DNA from: Brevibacterium jeotgali
GTDB taxonomy: Bacteria; Actinomycetota; Actinomycetes; Actinomycetales; Brevibacteriaceae
DNA length: 64,000 bases
Assembly (NCBI RefSeq): GCF_900169175.1
Contig: NZ_FXZM01000005.1
Span: 1-64,000, forward strand
Reading direction: 5' to 3'
Shown: positions 1 through 8,718 of the stretch, piece by piece
How positions within the stretch are numbered: position 1 is the stretch's first letter
How the letters are laid out: each line of letters begins with the position of its first letter
Position numbers and translations under genes: made by a program
Notes under the pieces: generated by a model
Told to the model about the DNA's origin: nothing
Database searches by the model: none
Seen by the model: the letters and a program-made list of their open reading frames with translations, nothing else

Positions 1-151
1 TCGCGGCACGCTCCGCCACCGTGGTCTCCGACCAACCGGTGAACGCCGCCGCACTCCGATCCTGCGCCTCGACGATCTGCTCGTCAGTGGCAGTCGGATA
101 CGTTTCCACGACTTCGCCGGTCGCCGGATTGAGGACCTGATAGATCGACAT
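1..151 (-). CDS. NAD(P)-dependent aldehyde dehydrogenase, N-terminal fragment
   Basis: Only the first 50 or so codons are present; the gene runs off the left edge. The translation begins MSIYQVLNPATGEVV and continues with a segment ending TGWSETTVAERAA. This is the typical N-terminus of succinate-semialdehyde/aldehyde dehydrogenases (the NPATGE beta-strand, then the helix with a W before the ER motif). The catalytic Cys and Glu lie outside the window. The ATG at 151 is preceded by a GAGGAG ribosome binding site. The family oxidises an aldehyde to the acid with NAD(P)+; the substrate cannot be told from this piece. Another ALDH of the same broad class lies at 26346-27812. Confidence 0.85.
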   Translation of the reverse strand, partial: MSIYQVLNPATGEVVETYPTATDEQIVEAQDRSAAAFTGWSETTVAERAA

Positions 152-469
152 TGACTGCTCCTCTTCGTGGGGTACGAACACAATCGGCCAACCAGCCGAC
201 TAGTGTGGTTCCCACGTTAGGCGGGTCACACCCACGTGGCAAAAGGCAGTCCCCGAATATGGACGCCCGCGTCTATCGACGTGAGAAGACTCGGTCACGC
301 GGCGGCTTCGACCACCGGCGCCCCGGGCCTGACCGAACCGACCCGACGACGGCCGAGCCGGCCCGCACAGCACGGGAACTGCTCGTCGACGACCCGACCC
401 GCACGAGTACACCTGCAGGAATTCGACTGACAACCGATCAGAAGCCGAGCGATCGGCAACGGAGGACCC
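152..469. other. Intergenic region between divergent genes
   Basis: This 318-base gap separates the leftward aldehyde dehydrogenase from the rightward NTF2-like gene. No convincing ORF is visible on either strand; the open frames have low-complexity Arg/Pro composition typical of shadow frames. It must hold two promoters. I see only a weak imperfect inverted repeat, AACCA...TGGTT near 193-213, and no clear hairpin. Confidence 0.5.
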
Positions 470-823
470 ATGTCACGCACTGAGGATCTGGCACGCCACT
501 ACTACACCGTCGTCGACGCCGGCGATGCAGACGCGACGGTGGCGCTCTTCGCACCCGATGCCACCTACGATCGCCCCGGCTATGACACGCTCACCGGCCC
601 GCAGATCGGCGAGTTCTACCGCGGCGCCCGCGTCATCGTGTCCGGCGCGCACACCGTCACGGAGATCATCGCCGACGACCGGCGCGCCGCGATCCGCGGC
701 ACGTTCGATGGTGTCCTCAACAACGGAGCAGAGGCCCACGAGGGCTTCGCGGACTTCATGGAGTTCGATGGTCAGGACCGCATCGCCAAGCGCACCACGT
801 ACTTCTTCCGCGCCGCGGTCTGA
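470..823 (+). CDS. NTF2-like / SnoaL-type small protein
   Basis: A 117-residue protein of the cone-shaped alpha+beta NTF2 fold (ketosteroid isomerase, SnoaL, DUF4440 and related). The pattern is visible: N-terminal helix RHYYTVVDAGDADATVALFA, the 'FAPDATYDRPG' turn, the 'GPQIGEFYRGAR' helix, then alternating strands ending in YFFRAAV. The start has GGAGG just upstream. Such single-domain proteins bind or isomerise small hydrophobic ligands, or act as dimeric scaffolds. The Asp residues in strand regions are compatible with catalysis but do not prove it. It stands alone, with no overlap with neighbours. Function beyond fold is not assignable. Confidence 0.75.
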   Translation: MSRTEDLARHYYTVVDAGDADATVALFAPDATYDRPGYDTLTGPQIGEFYRGARVIVSGAHTVTEIIADDRRAAIRGTFDGVLNNGAEAHEGFADFMEFDGQDRIAKRTTYFFRAAV

Positions 824-865
824 GAAGGTCCCCACCGGCGCCGAAGTCCCGGCCGGCTGAGCGGT

Positions 866-957
866 CCCAGCCACATCAGACCCAGCCACATCAGACCCAG
901 CCACGTCAGTCACGACCACATCAGCCCCAGTCGCATCAGTAGCGCTCGCATCAGTAA
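866..957. repeat. Degenerate 15-bp tandem repeat, about six units
   Basis: Unit CCCAGCCACATCAGA, with two nearly exact copies followed by increasingly degenerate ones, each keeping a CATCAG or CGTCAG core. It lies about 45 bases after the stop of the NTF2-like gene. No palindrome or coding role seen. Confidence 0.75.
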
Positions 958-1055
958 CGGTCGCTCTCAGGCTGCCTCTCCCCGGCTGCCGCTCCCACGC
1001 TTCCTCCAGCGGAGGATCTTCTCCCGGATGCGGTCGCGTTCGCGGAAGTCAGTGG

Positions 1056-1061
1056 CACAAT
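1056..1061 (+). promoter_or_regulatory. Candidate -10 for a leaderless transcript
   Basis: CACAAT lies six bases before the ATG at 1068, the spacing seen at several other starts in this window (galU, serC, 55366, 62390). No Shine-Dalgarno precedes that ATG, so a leaderless mRNA is inferred. This is the weakest hexamer of the set. Confidence 0.35.
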
Positions 1062-1067
1062 GTGCCC

Positions 1068-1958
1068 ATGGAGACGCACGTCACGCACCCGATCAGTCAG
1101 GAGCACCTCGCGGCCGCAGAGGAAGAGCTCCGAGAGTCGCTCGACAGCGCGGGCATCGACGTGCGGATCGTCGAATCCGCAGAAGCCGCGGCAGAGGCCT
1201 CGCTGCTGCTCGATGAGATCTGGAGTGTGACGGGCTCCGGCACCACGGTGCTGGAGCCCAGCCTCTTCATCGCGCTGGCGCACGCCAAGAACTACACAGC
1301 GGCAGCGCACGACCGGGACAGCGGGAACTTGCTCGGAGTGACCGTGGGATTCTTCGCCGCACCCGTCGGGAAGTCGATGCACTCGCACGTCGCAGGTGTG
1401 AGGCACGAAGCGGTCGGCCGCGGCATCGGGGCTGCGATGAAGCTGCACCAGCGCCTGTGGTGCCTGGAGCGCGGCATCACACACATGACCTGGACGTACG
1501 ACCCGCTCATCGCCCGCAACGCCTACTTCAACATCACGCGACTGGGTGCCCTTCCCACCGCGTATCACCCGGACTTCTACGGGCAGATGCGCGACGGCGT
1601 CAACGCCGGCCACGCCTCCGACCGCGCCTTCGTGGAGTGGGACCTCACCACCGCCAGGCCGGACCACTCCGACAGCACCCGGCCCGATGCCGCTCAACAG
1701 GGCGAGGCCTCCGACGACGCCGTCGCAGCCGTGCGGATCGACGCCGACGGCAGTCCGCTGGAGTTCGACGTGCCGCGCGAAGCGACACTGGTCTCCATCG
1801 AGATGCCCAGCGACATCGAGACGCTGCGCGGCACGGACCCGGAGCTCGCCTCCCGCTGGCGCGAGGTCGTCCGCCGCGCGTTTCTCGACCTGTTCGCCGA
1901 CGGGTGGAAAGTCACCGGCTTCCGCCGCAGCGGCGCCTACCTCCTCACCCACCCCTGA
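1068..1958 (+). CDS. GNAT-superfamily acetyltransferase (COG3375-like)
   Basis: A protein of about 296 residues resembling the predicted GNAT group COG3375. Visible landmarks are GxxLGVTVGFFAAP, the acetyl-CoA loop region 'AVGRGIGAAMKLHQR', then 'MTWTYDPLIARNAYFNI' and 'LGALPTAYHPDFYG', a hallmark run of this family. A C-terminal part of about 100 residues (from about 195) carries an 'EMP.DIE.L' segment and ends in ...SGAYLLTHP. The substrate is unknown; homologues are often found near catabolic genes. Start choice: GTG at 1062 is also in frame, but ATG 1068 follows a -10-like hexamer at leaderless spacing. It is convergent with the GyrI-like gene, 43 bases away. Confidence 0.8.
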   Translation: METHVTHPISQEHLAAAEEELRESLDSAGIDVRIVESAEAAAEASLLLDEIWSVTGSGTTVLEPSLFIALAHAKNYTAAAHDRDSGNLLGVTVGFFAAPVGKSMHSHVAGVRHEAVGRGIGAAMKLHQRLWCLERGITHMTWTYDPLIARNAYFNITRLGALPTAYHPDFYGQMRDGVNAGHASDRAFVEWDLTTARPDHSDSTRPDAAQQGEASDDAVAAVRIDADGSPLEFDVPREATLVSIEMPSDIETLRGTDPELASRWREVVRRAFLDLFADGWKVTGFRRSGAYLLTHP

Positions 1959-2001
1959 GTGCCGATCGGGCCTCATGCCCTCCGCCCCGCCGGACGGGTC
2001 C

Positions 2002-2577
2002 TCAGACTCCCAGTGCTGTGAACAGATCGGTGCGCAGCGTCGCGGGGTCCATGTCCGGGGTCGGCTCCGTCGTGTAGACCTCCCAGAACGGCATCGCTGC
2101 GCGCTGGCCCTGCGACTCGAGCGCACCCATGAACGTCTGCCACGCCTCGCCCAGGCCGTCGTAGCCGCCCAGGTGCGCTGCCGTCGCGATCCGGCCGCCA
2201 GGCAGCGCCGACGCCCGCGCGACGAGCGGGAACGAGACCCGTTCGGCCCCATGATCTCCGCCGGCACCCTCCGGCACAGCGATCTCGCCGAGGTCCACCG
2301 CCCCGTCGAGCACCCGGTCCACCGGGATGCCCACCTCGATGTCGACGGTGTCCGCGGGCACCCGCGCGTACAGGGAGAACGCGGCGCCCACGGGCTGCAC
2401 TCCTGCCTGCCCCAGTGCGGGGAACAGACGGGTGAAGACCCCGTCGAACAGGACCGGCAGATGCGCAGAGGGGAAGCCCTCCACGCGCACCGACGCGGTC
2501 ACCTGCTCAGGAGCCTCGAGGAGCGCGGGCCGGGACGGCACTGGGACGGACACCGGGACGTCCTCACTGCCGCTCAT
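2002..2577 (-). CDS. GyrI-like / effector-binding domain protein
   Basis: 191 residues of the SOUL/GyrI-like effector-binding fold: an N-terminal strand with 'VRVEGFPSAHLPVLFDGVF', the 'GAAFSLYARVP..TVDIEVGIPVD' strand pair, and the final 'FWEVYTTEPT.DMDPATLRTDLF' motif, which is typical of AraC/MerR effector domains and standalone GyrI proteins. There is no DNA-binding domain. Its ATG overlaps the acyl-CoA ligase stop by one base (TGATG), so it is translated with that gene as the last member of the leftward catabolic run. It could sense or sequester a hydrophobic intermediate of the pathway; this is inference from fold and context. Confidence 0.7.
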   Translation of the reverse strand: MSGSEDVPVSVPVPSRPALLEAPEQVTASVRVEGFPSAHLPVLFDGVFTRLFPALGQAGVQPVGAAFSLYARVPADTVDIEVGIPVDRVLDGAVDLGEIAVPEGAGGDHGAERVSFPLVARASALPGGRIATAAHLGGYDGLGEAWQTFMGALESQGQRAAMPFWEVYTTEPTPDMDPATLRTDLFTALGV

Positions 2578-4217
2578 CAGGCGTCCTCACCCAGATGCTG
2601 TGTGCGGAGCACCTTCTTGTCGAGCTTGCCGACCGACGTGCGGGGAAGCTCGGTGACGAACTCGATCACGTCGGGCAGCTGCCACTTGGCGAACTTCTCC
2701 AGCAGGCCCTCGCGGACCTCGTCCGCCGACACCGTCTCACCGTCGCGCAGGACGACGTAGGCGACGGGACGCTCGTCCCACTTCTCATCCGGCACGGCGA
2801 TGACCGCGGCCTCGAGCACTCGCGCGTCGTCCATGATCGCGTTCTCCATGTCGATGGACGAGATCCACTCACCGCCGGACTTGATGACGTCCTTGAGGCG
2901 GTCCGTGAGCTTCACGTAGCCCGCCTCGTTGATGACCGCGACGTCGCCGGACTTCCACCAGCCGTCGTCGAAGCGCTCCGCGTTGTCATCCAGCTTGTGG
3001 TAGGCCGTCGCGATCCAGGGACCCCGGATCAGGAGCTCGCCCATCGACTTCCCGTCGCGCGGAAGCTCCTCCCCGGTCGGGTCGACGACCTTGACCTCGA
3101 CACCGGCCACGGGCAGGCCCTGCGAGCGCTTGAGGTCCCACTTCGCGTCTTCGTCCAGCTCGCCCAGCTCCGGCTTGATCTGCCAGTTCACCGACACCAC
3201 GGGGGTGGTCTCCGACGCGCCGTAGGCGTGGATTACCTCTGCGCCCGTGAGCTCGCGGAAGCCCTTCATGAGCGACACCGGCGGCTCCGTCGATCCGCTG
3301 ATCAGACGCGCGCGGGACAGGTCCGGAGTCTCATCCTGGGCGCGGATGTACTCCAGCAGCCCGGCGAAGATCGCCGGCGCGCCGTTGGCGACCGTCACCT
3401 CTTCGTCCACGAATGCCTTCGCGATCGCGCCCATCTCCGCAGCAGAGAACTGGCCGGGCAGCACGACCTTCGCTCCGGCACCCGCGGCCATCTGCGGGAA
3501 GCCCCACGACAGCACGTGGAACATCGGGGTGATCGGCATGATGACGTCGGTGTACCCGACCTTCAGCCCCGCCGTGATCGCCATCGTGTGCAGGTAGGAG
3601 GCGCGGTTCGAGTAGTACACGCCCTTCGGCTTGCCCGTGGTGCCCGTCGTGTAACCGGCGTACGCGGCCGTCGACTCCTCGACCTGTTCGAAGTCGAACT
3701 CCTCTGGCGCCTCGCCCATCAGGTCCTCGAGGAACACGACGTTCTCAAGCGACGTCTCGACCTGCGAAGACGGAGTGTCCGAGGCGACGATCCACTGCTT
3801 CACGTACGAACCGGCCGCGAGCTTCTCCGCGATCGGCAGCAGCGATTCGTCGACGACGACGTACTGGGTCTGCGAGTGGTTGACGACGTACGCCAGGTCC
3901 GCCTCGCCCAGGCGCAGGTTCAGCTGCACCATCGTCGCCCCCAGCGCCGGGACTGCGAAGTACAGCTCGAAGTGCCGCCGCGAGTTCCAGTCGAGCACGC
4001 CCACCGTGCTCTCCGGACCGATCCCCAGCTTCGTGAGCGCGTGCGCGATGCGCGACACGCGACGCATCTCCTCGGCGTAGGTGCTCCGCCCCCAGTCGCC
4101 GTCCGACCGGCGGTACACGACCTCCGTGTTCGGGAAGTTCACCGCCGCGTGGCGCAGGAGTGAGAGAACATTGAGCTGGTAGTCGTCGCCCATGGTGGAC
4201 GGGATTCCGCGAAGCAT
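2577..4217 (-). CDS. Medium/long-chain fatty-acid-CoA ligase
   Basis: 546-residue member of the ANL adenylating superfamily: fatty acid + ATP + CoA gives acyl-CoA + AMP + PPi. The P-loop-like signature [11 protein letters not shown] is near residues 189-199, the A5-type 'YGASETTP' follows, the hinge/FACS region '[15 protein letters not shown]' is near 440, and the catalytic Lys lies in 'TSVGKLDKK' near 532. Length and motifs match the AlkK-like medium/long-chain group. The frame is open far upstream, but ATG 4217 has GGAGGTG at good spacing and begins the conserved N-terminus. A large hairpin (4271-4322) separates it from the SDR upstream, so its level may be set independently. It overlaps the GyrI-like gene downstream. 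Confidence 0.9.
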   Translation of the reverse strand: MLRGIPSTMGDDYQLNVLSLLRHAAVNFPNTEVVYRRSDGDWGRSTYAEEMRRVSRIAHALTKLGIGPESTVGVLDWNSRRHFELYFAVPALGATMVQLNLRLGEADLAYVVNHSQTQYVVVDESLLPIAEKLAAGSYVKQWIVASDTPSSQVETSLENVVFLEDLMGEAPEEFDFEQVEESTAAYAGYTTGTTGKPKGVYYSNRASYLHTMAITAGLKVGYTDVIMPITPMFHVLSWGFPQMAAGAGAKVVLPGQFSAAEMGAIAKAFVDEEVTVANGAPAIFAGLLEYIRAQDETPDLSRARLISGSTEPPVSLMKGFRELTGAEVIHAYGASETTPVVSVNWQIKPELGELDEDAKWDLKRSQGLPVAGVEVKVVDPTGEELPRDGKSMGELLIRGPWIATAYHKLDDNAERFDDGWWKSGDVAVINEAGYVKLTDRLKDVIKSGGEWISSIDMENAIMDDARVLEAAVIAVPDEKWDERPVAYVVLRDGETVSADEVREGLLEKFAKWQLPDVIEFVTELPRTSVGKLDKKVLRTQHLGEDA

Positions 4218-4270
4218 CGGCACCTCCGGGTGCAGTGATCGGATCTGCTGGCTGCCGCACGGGACGGACA

Positions 4271-4322
4271 CGGCCCCCGTCTCGCACCGCACGATGTGAC
4301 ATCGGTGGGGAGACGGGGGCCG
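4271..4322. terminator. Branched long hairpin between SDR and ligase
   Basis: Outer arms of 13 bases pair perfectly (4271-4283 with 4310-4322, CGGCCCCCGTCTC and its complement). Inside the loop, CACCG/CGGTG and the near-perfect palindrome CGATGTGACATCG form further stems. No T-run follows. Likely an attenuating terminator or mRNA processing structure within the leftward operon. Confidence 0.65.
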
Positions 4323-4329
4323 CACGCGT

Positions 4330-4345
4330 ACATCCGCGCGGATGT
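4330..4345. repeat. Perfect 16-bp palindrome
   Basis: ACATCCGCGCGGATGT is fully self-complementary and lies directly after the SDR stop codon (4349 on the minus strand). With no spacer it suits a protein-binding site better than an RNA hairpin. No binding protein can be named. Confidence 0.6.
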
Positions 4346-4348
4346 GAC

Positions 4349-5149
4349 TCAGAATACGGTGTAGCCGCCGTCGACCACCAGTTGCTGGCCGTTGACGAAC
4401 GACGAACCCGAACCCGTGAGGAACACGGCGGCCGCCGCGAAGTCCTCCGGCGTGCCCCAGGTGCGGAAGGGCACCCGCGAGATCACCTTGTCGGTGAACT
4501 TCTGGTTGGCTACCGAACCCTGCGTCATCTCCGTCTCGATCCACCCGGGCAGGATCGCGTTCGTGCGGATCCCCTCCCGCGCGTACTCCGTCGCGAGCCC
4601 CCGCATGACCGACAGGACTCCAGCCTTCGTCGCCCCGTACAGGGTGTTCCGCGTGGGCGCCTCGATGCCCGCCAGCGAGGACACGAGGACGAGCGAGCCG
4701 CCCTCCCCCTGCTCCATGAGCGTGCGCACGGCGGCCTGGCAGCTGAGGATGACGCCCTCGATGTTCACCGAGGACACGCGCCGCCAGTCGTCGATCGACA
4801 GTTCGTGCAGACGCCCGTACGCGCCGGATACACCGGCATTGGCGATGAGGGTGTCGAGCCGACCGAACCGCTCGAGGGTGCTGGCCATCGACCGGGTGAC
4901 GTCGGCCTCGTCGGCCACGTCGCAGGCGAACGCCTCGGCGTCCCCGCCCAGTCCCCGCAGCTGCGCGACCGCCGCCGCGTTCACCTCTTCGTTCCGCCCC
5001 CACACCGCGACCGAGGCCCCGGCCTGCACCAGCCCGCGCGCCATGCCGAGGCCGATGCCCCGATTGCCTCCGGTCACGACGACCACCTTGCCGGTGAGGT
5101 CGAGACCGACGCCTGCCGCGCCTGCCGCATTCTGCTGTGCGTCTGTCAT
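4349..5149 (-). CDS. SDR-family NAD(P)-dependent oxidoreductase
   Basis: 266-residue classical short-chain dehydrogenase. It has the cofactor motif TGGNRGIG near residues 26-33, the NAG motif 'IANAGVSG', the catalytic Ser in 'LVSSLAG', and YxxxK in 'LYGATKAG'. It ends with 'GSGSSFVNGQQLVVDGGY', the usual glucose/3-oxoacyl reductase-like C-terminus. The reaction is reversible oxidation of a hydroxyl, probably of a 3-hydroxyacyl-CoA or an alcohol intermediate. The ATG at 5149 is two bases past the MDR stop, so the two are co-translated. A preference for NAD or NADP cannot be read firmly; Asn after the first Gly pair is common in both. Confidence 0.88.
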   Translation of the reverse strand: MTDAQQNAAGAAGVGLDLTGKVVVVTGGNRGIGLGMARGLVQAGASVAVWGRNEEVNAAAVAQLRGLGGDAEAFACDVADEADVTRSMASTLERFGRLDTLIANAGVSGAYGRLHELSIDDWRRVSSVNIEGVILSCQAAVRTLMEQGEGGSLVLVSSLAGIEAPTRNTLYGATKAGVLSVMRGLATEYAREGIRTNAILPGWIETEMTQGSVANQKFTDKVISRVPFRTWGTPEDFAAAAVFLTGSGSSFVNGQQLVVDGGYTVF

Positions 5150-5151
5150 CG

Positions 5152-6141
5152 TCAGGCCTCTTCCCTCACCTGGAGGAGCACCTTGCCGCGCACGCTGCGG
5201 GTCTCGAGCTCCTTGATCGCGGCACTCGCCTGCTCGAGCGTGTAGGTCCCGTGGATGACGGGATCCAGCCTGCCCGCGACGAGGTGGTCCCACATCGCCT
5301 CCCACTGCCTGGCGATGAGGCCCGCATCCTTCGCGAACGCGGCGCCCCAGCCCACGCCGGCCACGCTCACGTTGTTGAGGAGGAGTCGGTTGACCTTGAC
5401 CTGGGGGATCTCGCCCGCGGTGAAGCCCAGCACGAGCACGGTGCCGAACGTCGCCGAGCAGCGCAGCGAATCGGTGAAGCGATCGCCGTCCTTCGGGTTG
5501 CCGACGGGATCTGCGACGAGGTCGACGCCACCGGGCACGATCTCCTTGACCGCATCCTTGAAGCCATCGCTCAGGACCGCATGAGCCGCGCCCAGGGAGC
5601 GGACTGTCTCCGCCTTCTCCTCGGTGGACACGACACCGATCACGGTCGCACCCATCGCGACCGCGACCTGCACGAGTGCAGTGCCCAGGCCACCCGCAGC
5701 ACCATGCACGAGCACGGTCTGCCCGGCTTCCAGACGGCCCCGGACCCGCAGCGCGAAGTCCGCGGTCAGAAGGTTCATCGGCATTCCGGCCGCAGCCGAC
5801 AGCGACACCGAGTCAGGCAGCTTCACCGTCGCGTTCGCGGGCGCGGTCATCACCTCGGCGTAACCGCCCTTGCCCGCGATCGTGGCGACACGGTCACCCA
5901 CCGCGAGGTTCTCCACTCCTGCGCCGACTGCGGACACGACACCGGCGGCTTCGGAGCCGAGAGTGAAGGGAATCTCGTGCTTGACCTGGTAGAGCCCCTT
6001 GGTCTGGAGCAGCTCCGGGAACGTGACGCCTGCATAGGCGACGTCGATGAGGACCTGTTCCGCTCCGGGTGCGGGTGCCTCGATCTCTGCGACGGAGAGG
6101 GAGTCGGGACCATCGAGCGTGGTGACCTGTACGGCTTTCAT
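5152..6141 (-). CDS. NADPH:quinone oxidoreductase-like MDR protein
   Basis: 329-residue medium-chain dehydrogenase/reductase of the zinc-free quinone oxidoreductase / enoyl reductase group. The N-terminal GroES-like part has 'GVTFPELLQTKGLYQ' and 'LGSEAAGVV'. The Rossmann motif is 'HGAAGGLGTALVQVA', followed by 'VSTEEKAETVRSLGA'. No structural or catalytic zinc Cys/His set is present. Family members reduce quinones, alkenals or the C=C of enoyl thioesters with NADPH. In this operon (ligase, hydratase, SDR) reduction of an unsaturated acyl or terpenoid intermediate is likely, but this is inference. It starts 51 bases downstream of the hydratase stop. Confidence 0.87.
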   Translation of the reverse strand: MKAVQVTTLDGPDSLSVAEIEAPAPGAEQVLIDVAYAGVTFPELLQTKGLYQVKHEIPFTLGSEAAGVVSAVGAGVENLAVGDRVATIAGKGGYAEVMTAPANATVKLPDSVSLSAAAGMPMNLLTADFALRVRGRLEAGQTVLVHGAAGGLGTALVQVAVAMGATVIGVVSTEEKAETVRSLGAAHAVLSDGFKDAVKEIVPGGVDLVADPVGNPKDGDRFTDSLRCSATFGTVLVLGFTAGEIPQVKVNRLLLNNVSVAGVGWGAAFAKDAGLIARQWEAMWDHLVAGRLDPVIHGTYTLEQASAAIKELETRSVRGKVLLQVREEA

Positions 6142-6192
6142 GGATTCCTTTCGGGAAGCGCGTTGGCTGGATTGTGCGGTGGAGATGTCTGG

Positions 6193-6990
6193 TCAGCGGC
6201 CCGTGTACTGGGGCGCTCGCTTCTCGCGGAACGCGTTGGCGCCCTCCTGCGCGTCCTCGGTCCCGAGCAGGTGCGACTGACCCACGACCTCACGATTGAG
6301 ATCGGAGCGCAGGGTCGGCAGCGCGATCTCATTGATCGCCTGGCGGGTGGCAGCCATCGACCGCGGAGCTCCGGCCGCGAAGGTCGCCGCCACTTCCTGC
6401 GCTCGCTCGAGCGGGGAGGAGTCCTCGACGAGCTCGCTCGCGAGCCCCCACTCCAGTGCCTTCTCGCCGTAGACGCGTTCGGCGGTCAGGGCCATCCGCA
6501 TCGCGCGGTGGCGGCCAGCGGACGCTGCCACGAGGGCAGAGGCGCCGCCGTCCGGCATCAGGCCGATCTTCGTGAAGGCGAGCATGAAGAACGACGTCGG
6601 GCTCATCACGACGTAGTCGGTCGCGAGTGCGAGCGAGCAGCCCACACCGGCGGCGGCGCCGGACACGGCGGCGACGGTCGGCACGGACGAGTCCTTCAGC
6701 AGCATGATGATCTCGTTGACGTCGTCCAGCAGGCTGCCGGACGACTCGCCCTCCGCCTTGGCCTCGGCCTTCGCCTGCAGGTCCGCGCCGGAGCTGAACG
6801 AGCGATCGTCTCCTGTGAGCACGATCGCGCGGACGGCGTCGTCTGCCTGCGCGTCCTCGAGCGCCTTCCTCACAGTCGCGACGCTCTCGAGCACCACCGC
6901 GTTGAGGCGGTGCGGACGGTTGAGCTGGATGGTCATGACGCCGCGTTCGTCAGTGGAGACGAGGACGGCCTTCTCAGCGGTTTCGGTCAT
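6193..6990 (-). CDS. Enoyl-CoA hydratase/isomerase family protein
   Basis: 265 residues of the crotonase fold: oxyanion-hole segment 'FSSGADLQ' near 65-75 and second oxyanion region 'SGAAAGVGCSLALATD'. The two glutamates of true hydratases are missing: the first position falls in 'GVGCSL', and the second is Asp in 'IGLMPDGGAS'. The lone Asp resembles PaaG-type isomerases, so double-bond isomerisation or ring chemistry fits better than plain hydration. This is inference from alignment by eye. It is preceded by ligase 7095-8645 in the same direction, with a tandem repeat in the 104-base gap, and followed by the MDR gene. Confidence 0.85.
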   Translation of the reverse strand: MTETAEKAVLVSTDERGVMTIQLNRPHRLNAVVLESVATVRKALEDAQADDAVRAIVLTGDDRSFSSGADLQAKAEAKAEGESSGSLLDDVNEIIMLLKDSSVPTVAAVSGAAAGVGCSLALATDYVVMSPTSFFMLAFTKIGLMPDGGASALVAASAGRHRAMRMALTAERVYGEKALEWGLASELVEDSSPLERAQEVAATFAAGAPRSMAATRQAINEIALPTLRSDLNREVVGQSHLLGTEDAQEGANAFREKRAPQYTGR

Positions 6991-7004
6991 GTGTGTTCCT
7001 CTCG

Positions 7005-7080
7005 TGGGAGCTGGTTCGATGGGGAGACGGTTCGATGGGAGCTGGCTCGGTGGGAGCTGGTTCGGTGGGGAGACGGAGAG
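7005..7080. repeat. Degenerate 15-16 bp tandem repeat, five units
   Basis: Units of the form TGGGAGCTGGTTCGA alternate with TGGGGAGACGGTTCGA in the gap between the acyl-CoA ligase stop (7095) and the hydratase start (6990). The alternation suggests duplication of a two-unit block. No CRISPR-like spacing and no dyad symmetry. Confidence 0.75.
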
Positions 7081-7094
7081 CTGGTCAGGATGCG

Positions 7095-8645
7095 TCAGCT
7101 GCGCGCGAGCGTCGGGTCGAGGCGCCTCTTCACGAGCTTGCCCGTGGGGGTGCGCGGCAGTGATGCGATGGTGTGGAACCGCCGCGGGATCTTGAAGTTC
7201 GACAGTCGGCCGTCCAGCCAGGCCCGCACCTCATTGTCGAGGTCCCGCGACGGGTCGACGTGGTCCTCGGGCTCCAGGTACGCCACGGCGATCTCGCCCA
7301 GCTCCTCATCCGGTTCGCCCACGACCGCGACGTCCCGCACGTCGGGATGGAGCGCGAGCGCGTTCTCGATCTCCTGCGGGTAGATATTCACTCCGCCGGT
7401 GATGATGAGGAAGCTCGTGCGATCCGCGAGGAAGAGATAGCGCTCCTCGTCGATCCACCCCATGTCCCCCGTCGTCACCCACGTGTCGTGCTGCGGATGG
7501 CGGGATTCGGCCGTCTTCGCGTCGTCGCCGAAGTACTGGAACGGAGTCCGTCCCTCCGCGACCTCGAAGTAGACGAGGCCGGTCTCTCCGGCCGGCAGCT
7601 CTTCCCCGCCCGGTCCGCAGACGTGGACCGTGCCCATGTACCCGTCGCGGCCCACGGAGCCCGGCTTGCGCAGCGCTTCCTCGGAGCTGATGAGCGTGAG
7701 GCCTGCGGCCTCGGTCGACGCGTAGTACTCATAGATGACCGGGCCCCACCACTCGATCATCTGCCTCTTCACCTCGGCAGGGCAGGGTGCTGCGGCGTGG
7801 ATCGCATACTGCATGGACGTGACGTCATAGGAGTCGCGCACCTCCTGCGGGAGCTTGAGCATGCGGATGAACATCGTCGGCACCCACTGCGAGTGCGTGA
7901 CGCGGTAGCGCTGGATGACGGCGAGCGCCTGCTCCGGATCGAAGCGGGGCATGATCACAGCGGTGCCGCCGCGGGCGTGAGTCGTCATGACGTAGCGCAG
8001 CGGTGCCGCGTGATAGAGCGGAGCGGGCGACAGGTAGACGCTGTCGGTGTCGAAGCCGTAGACCTGGGTGAACAGCTGCACGAGCGGAACGTTCGGGTCG
8101 TCGACCGCCTGGTCCTTGATCTCCGGCAGGATCCCCTTCGGCCTGCCGGTCGTCCCTGACGAGTAGAGCATGTCGTCGCCGCGCGGCTCGTAGGCCGGCT
8201 TCACATCGCTCGCAGCGGCGAGCGTGTCCTCATACGGGTCGAAGCCCTTGAGAGGCCCGCCGATCGAGATGCGGGTCTCGACGTCCGCGCACAGCCCCGC
8301 GAGCTCGTCCGCCTTCTCCAGACCACCGGAGAGCAGGACCACCTTCGCCTGGCAGTCGTGGACGATGTACGAGGCCTCGTCCGGGGTGAGATGGCGGTTC
8401 ACCGCGGTGATGAGCGTGCCGGACCTGAGCGCCGCCCACAGGGCTTCGACGATCTCGAAGCGGTTCTCCGCGACGATCGCCACGTGATCTCCGGGCTCCA
8501 GCCCGATCGACCTGAAGTGGTTCGCCAGCCTGAGCGACCGCTCCTCGAGCTGCGCGTAGGTGAGGACGTCCTCCGTGTCCGCCATGATGAGCGCGGGCTT
8601 GTCCGGGTGGGCGGCTGCGTGGATTCCTGGATACACCGTGATCAC
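7095..8645 (-). CDS. AMP-dependent acyl-CoA synthetase
   Basis: 516-residue ANL ligase. The ATP motif YSSGTTGRPKG is near residues 161-171, 'YYASTEAAG' follows, the hinge 'LADRTSFLIITGGVNIYP' is near 410, and the C-terminal catalytic Lys is in 'TPTGKLVKR' near 503. It forms acyl-CoA through an acyl-adenylate; the acid is not predictable. GTG 8645 is the outermost start, but GTG 8636 keeps the family N-terminus (VYPGIHAA) and sits nine bases after AGGGAA, so it may be the real one. It is first in the leftward run and divergent from the thioesterase across palindromes at 8692-8718. Confidence 0.88.
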   Translation of the reverse strand: MITVYPGIHAAAHPDKPALIMADTEDVLTYAQLEERSLRLANHFRSIGLEPGDHVAIVAENRFEIVEALWAALRSGTLITAVNRHLTPDEASYIVHDCQAKVVLLSGGLEKADELAGLCADVETRISIGGPLKGFDPYEDTLAAASDVKPAYEPRGDDMLYSSGTTGRPKGILPEIKDQAVDDPNVPLVQLFTQVYGFDTDSVYLSPAPLYHAAPLRYVMTTHARGGTAVIMPRFDPEQALAVIQRYRVTHSQWVPTMFIRMLKLPQEVRDSYDVTSMQYAIHAAAPCPAEVKRQMIEWWGPVIYEYYASTEAAGLTLISSEEALRKPGSVGRDGYMGTVHVCGPGGEELPAGETGLVYFEVAEGRTPFQYFGDDAKTAESRHPQHDTWVTTGDMGWIDEERYLFLADRTSFLIITGGVNIYPQEIENALALHPDVRDVAVVGEPDEELGEIAVAYLEPEDHVDPSRDLDNEVRAWLDGRLSNFKIPRRFHTIASLPRTPTGKLVKRRLDPTLARS

Positions 8646-8691
8646 TTCCCTGTGATGGTCGATGTGCCGATAACGGTTGTTTCTGACGCTA

Positions 8692-8718
8692 CACTCAATT
8701 TGAGTGAACGTTTGCTCA
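8692..8718. promoter_or_regulatory. Overlapping palindromes at divergent promoter
   Basis: CACTCA-ATT-TGAGTG (8692-8706) has perfect six-base arms. It overlaps TGAGTGAACGTTTGCTCA (8701-8718), an 18-base dyad centred on AACGTT that matches at seven of nine pairs. The pair lies between the ligase (minus) and thioesterase (plus) starts. The size and symmetry suit a TetR-family dimer; the TetR gene at 12155 is the obvious candidate but this is unproven. Confidence 0.55.

Noticed and set aside
866-957. Possible CRISPR-like array among the tandem repeats
   Set aside because: Units are 13-18 bp, directly adjacent and degenerate, without constant spacers; no cas genes in the window.
5137-7383. 748-codon + strand frame opposite MDR and hydratase genes
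   Set aside because: Composition of a shadow frame and complete overlap with two well-supported genes on the other strand.
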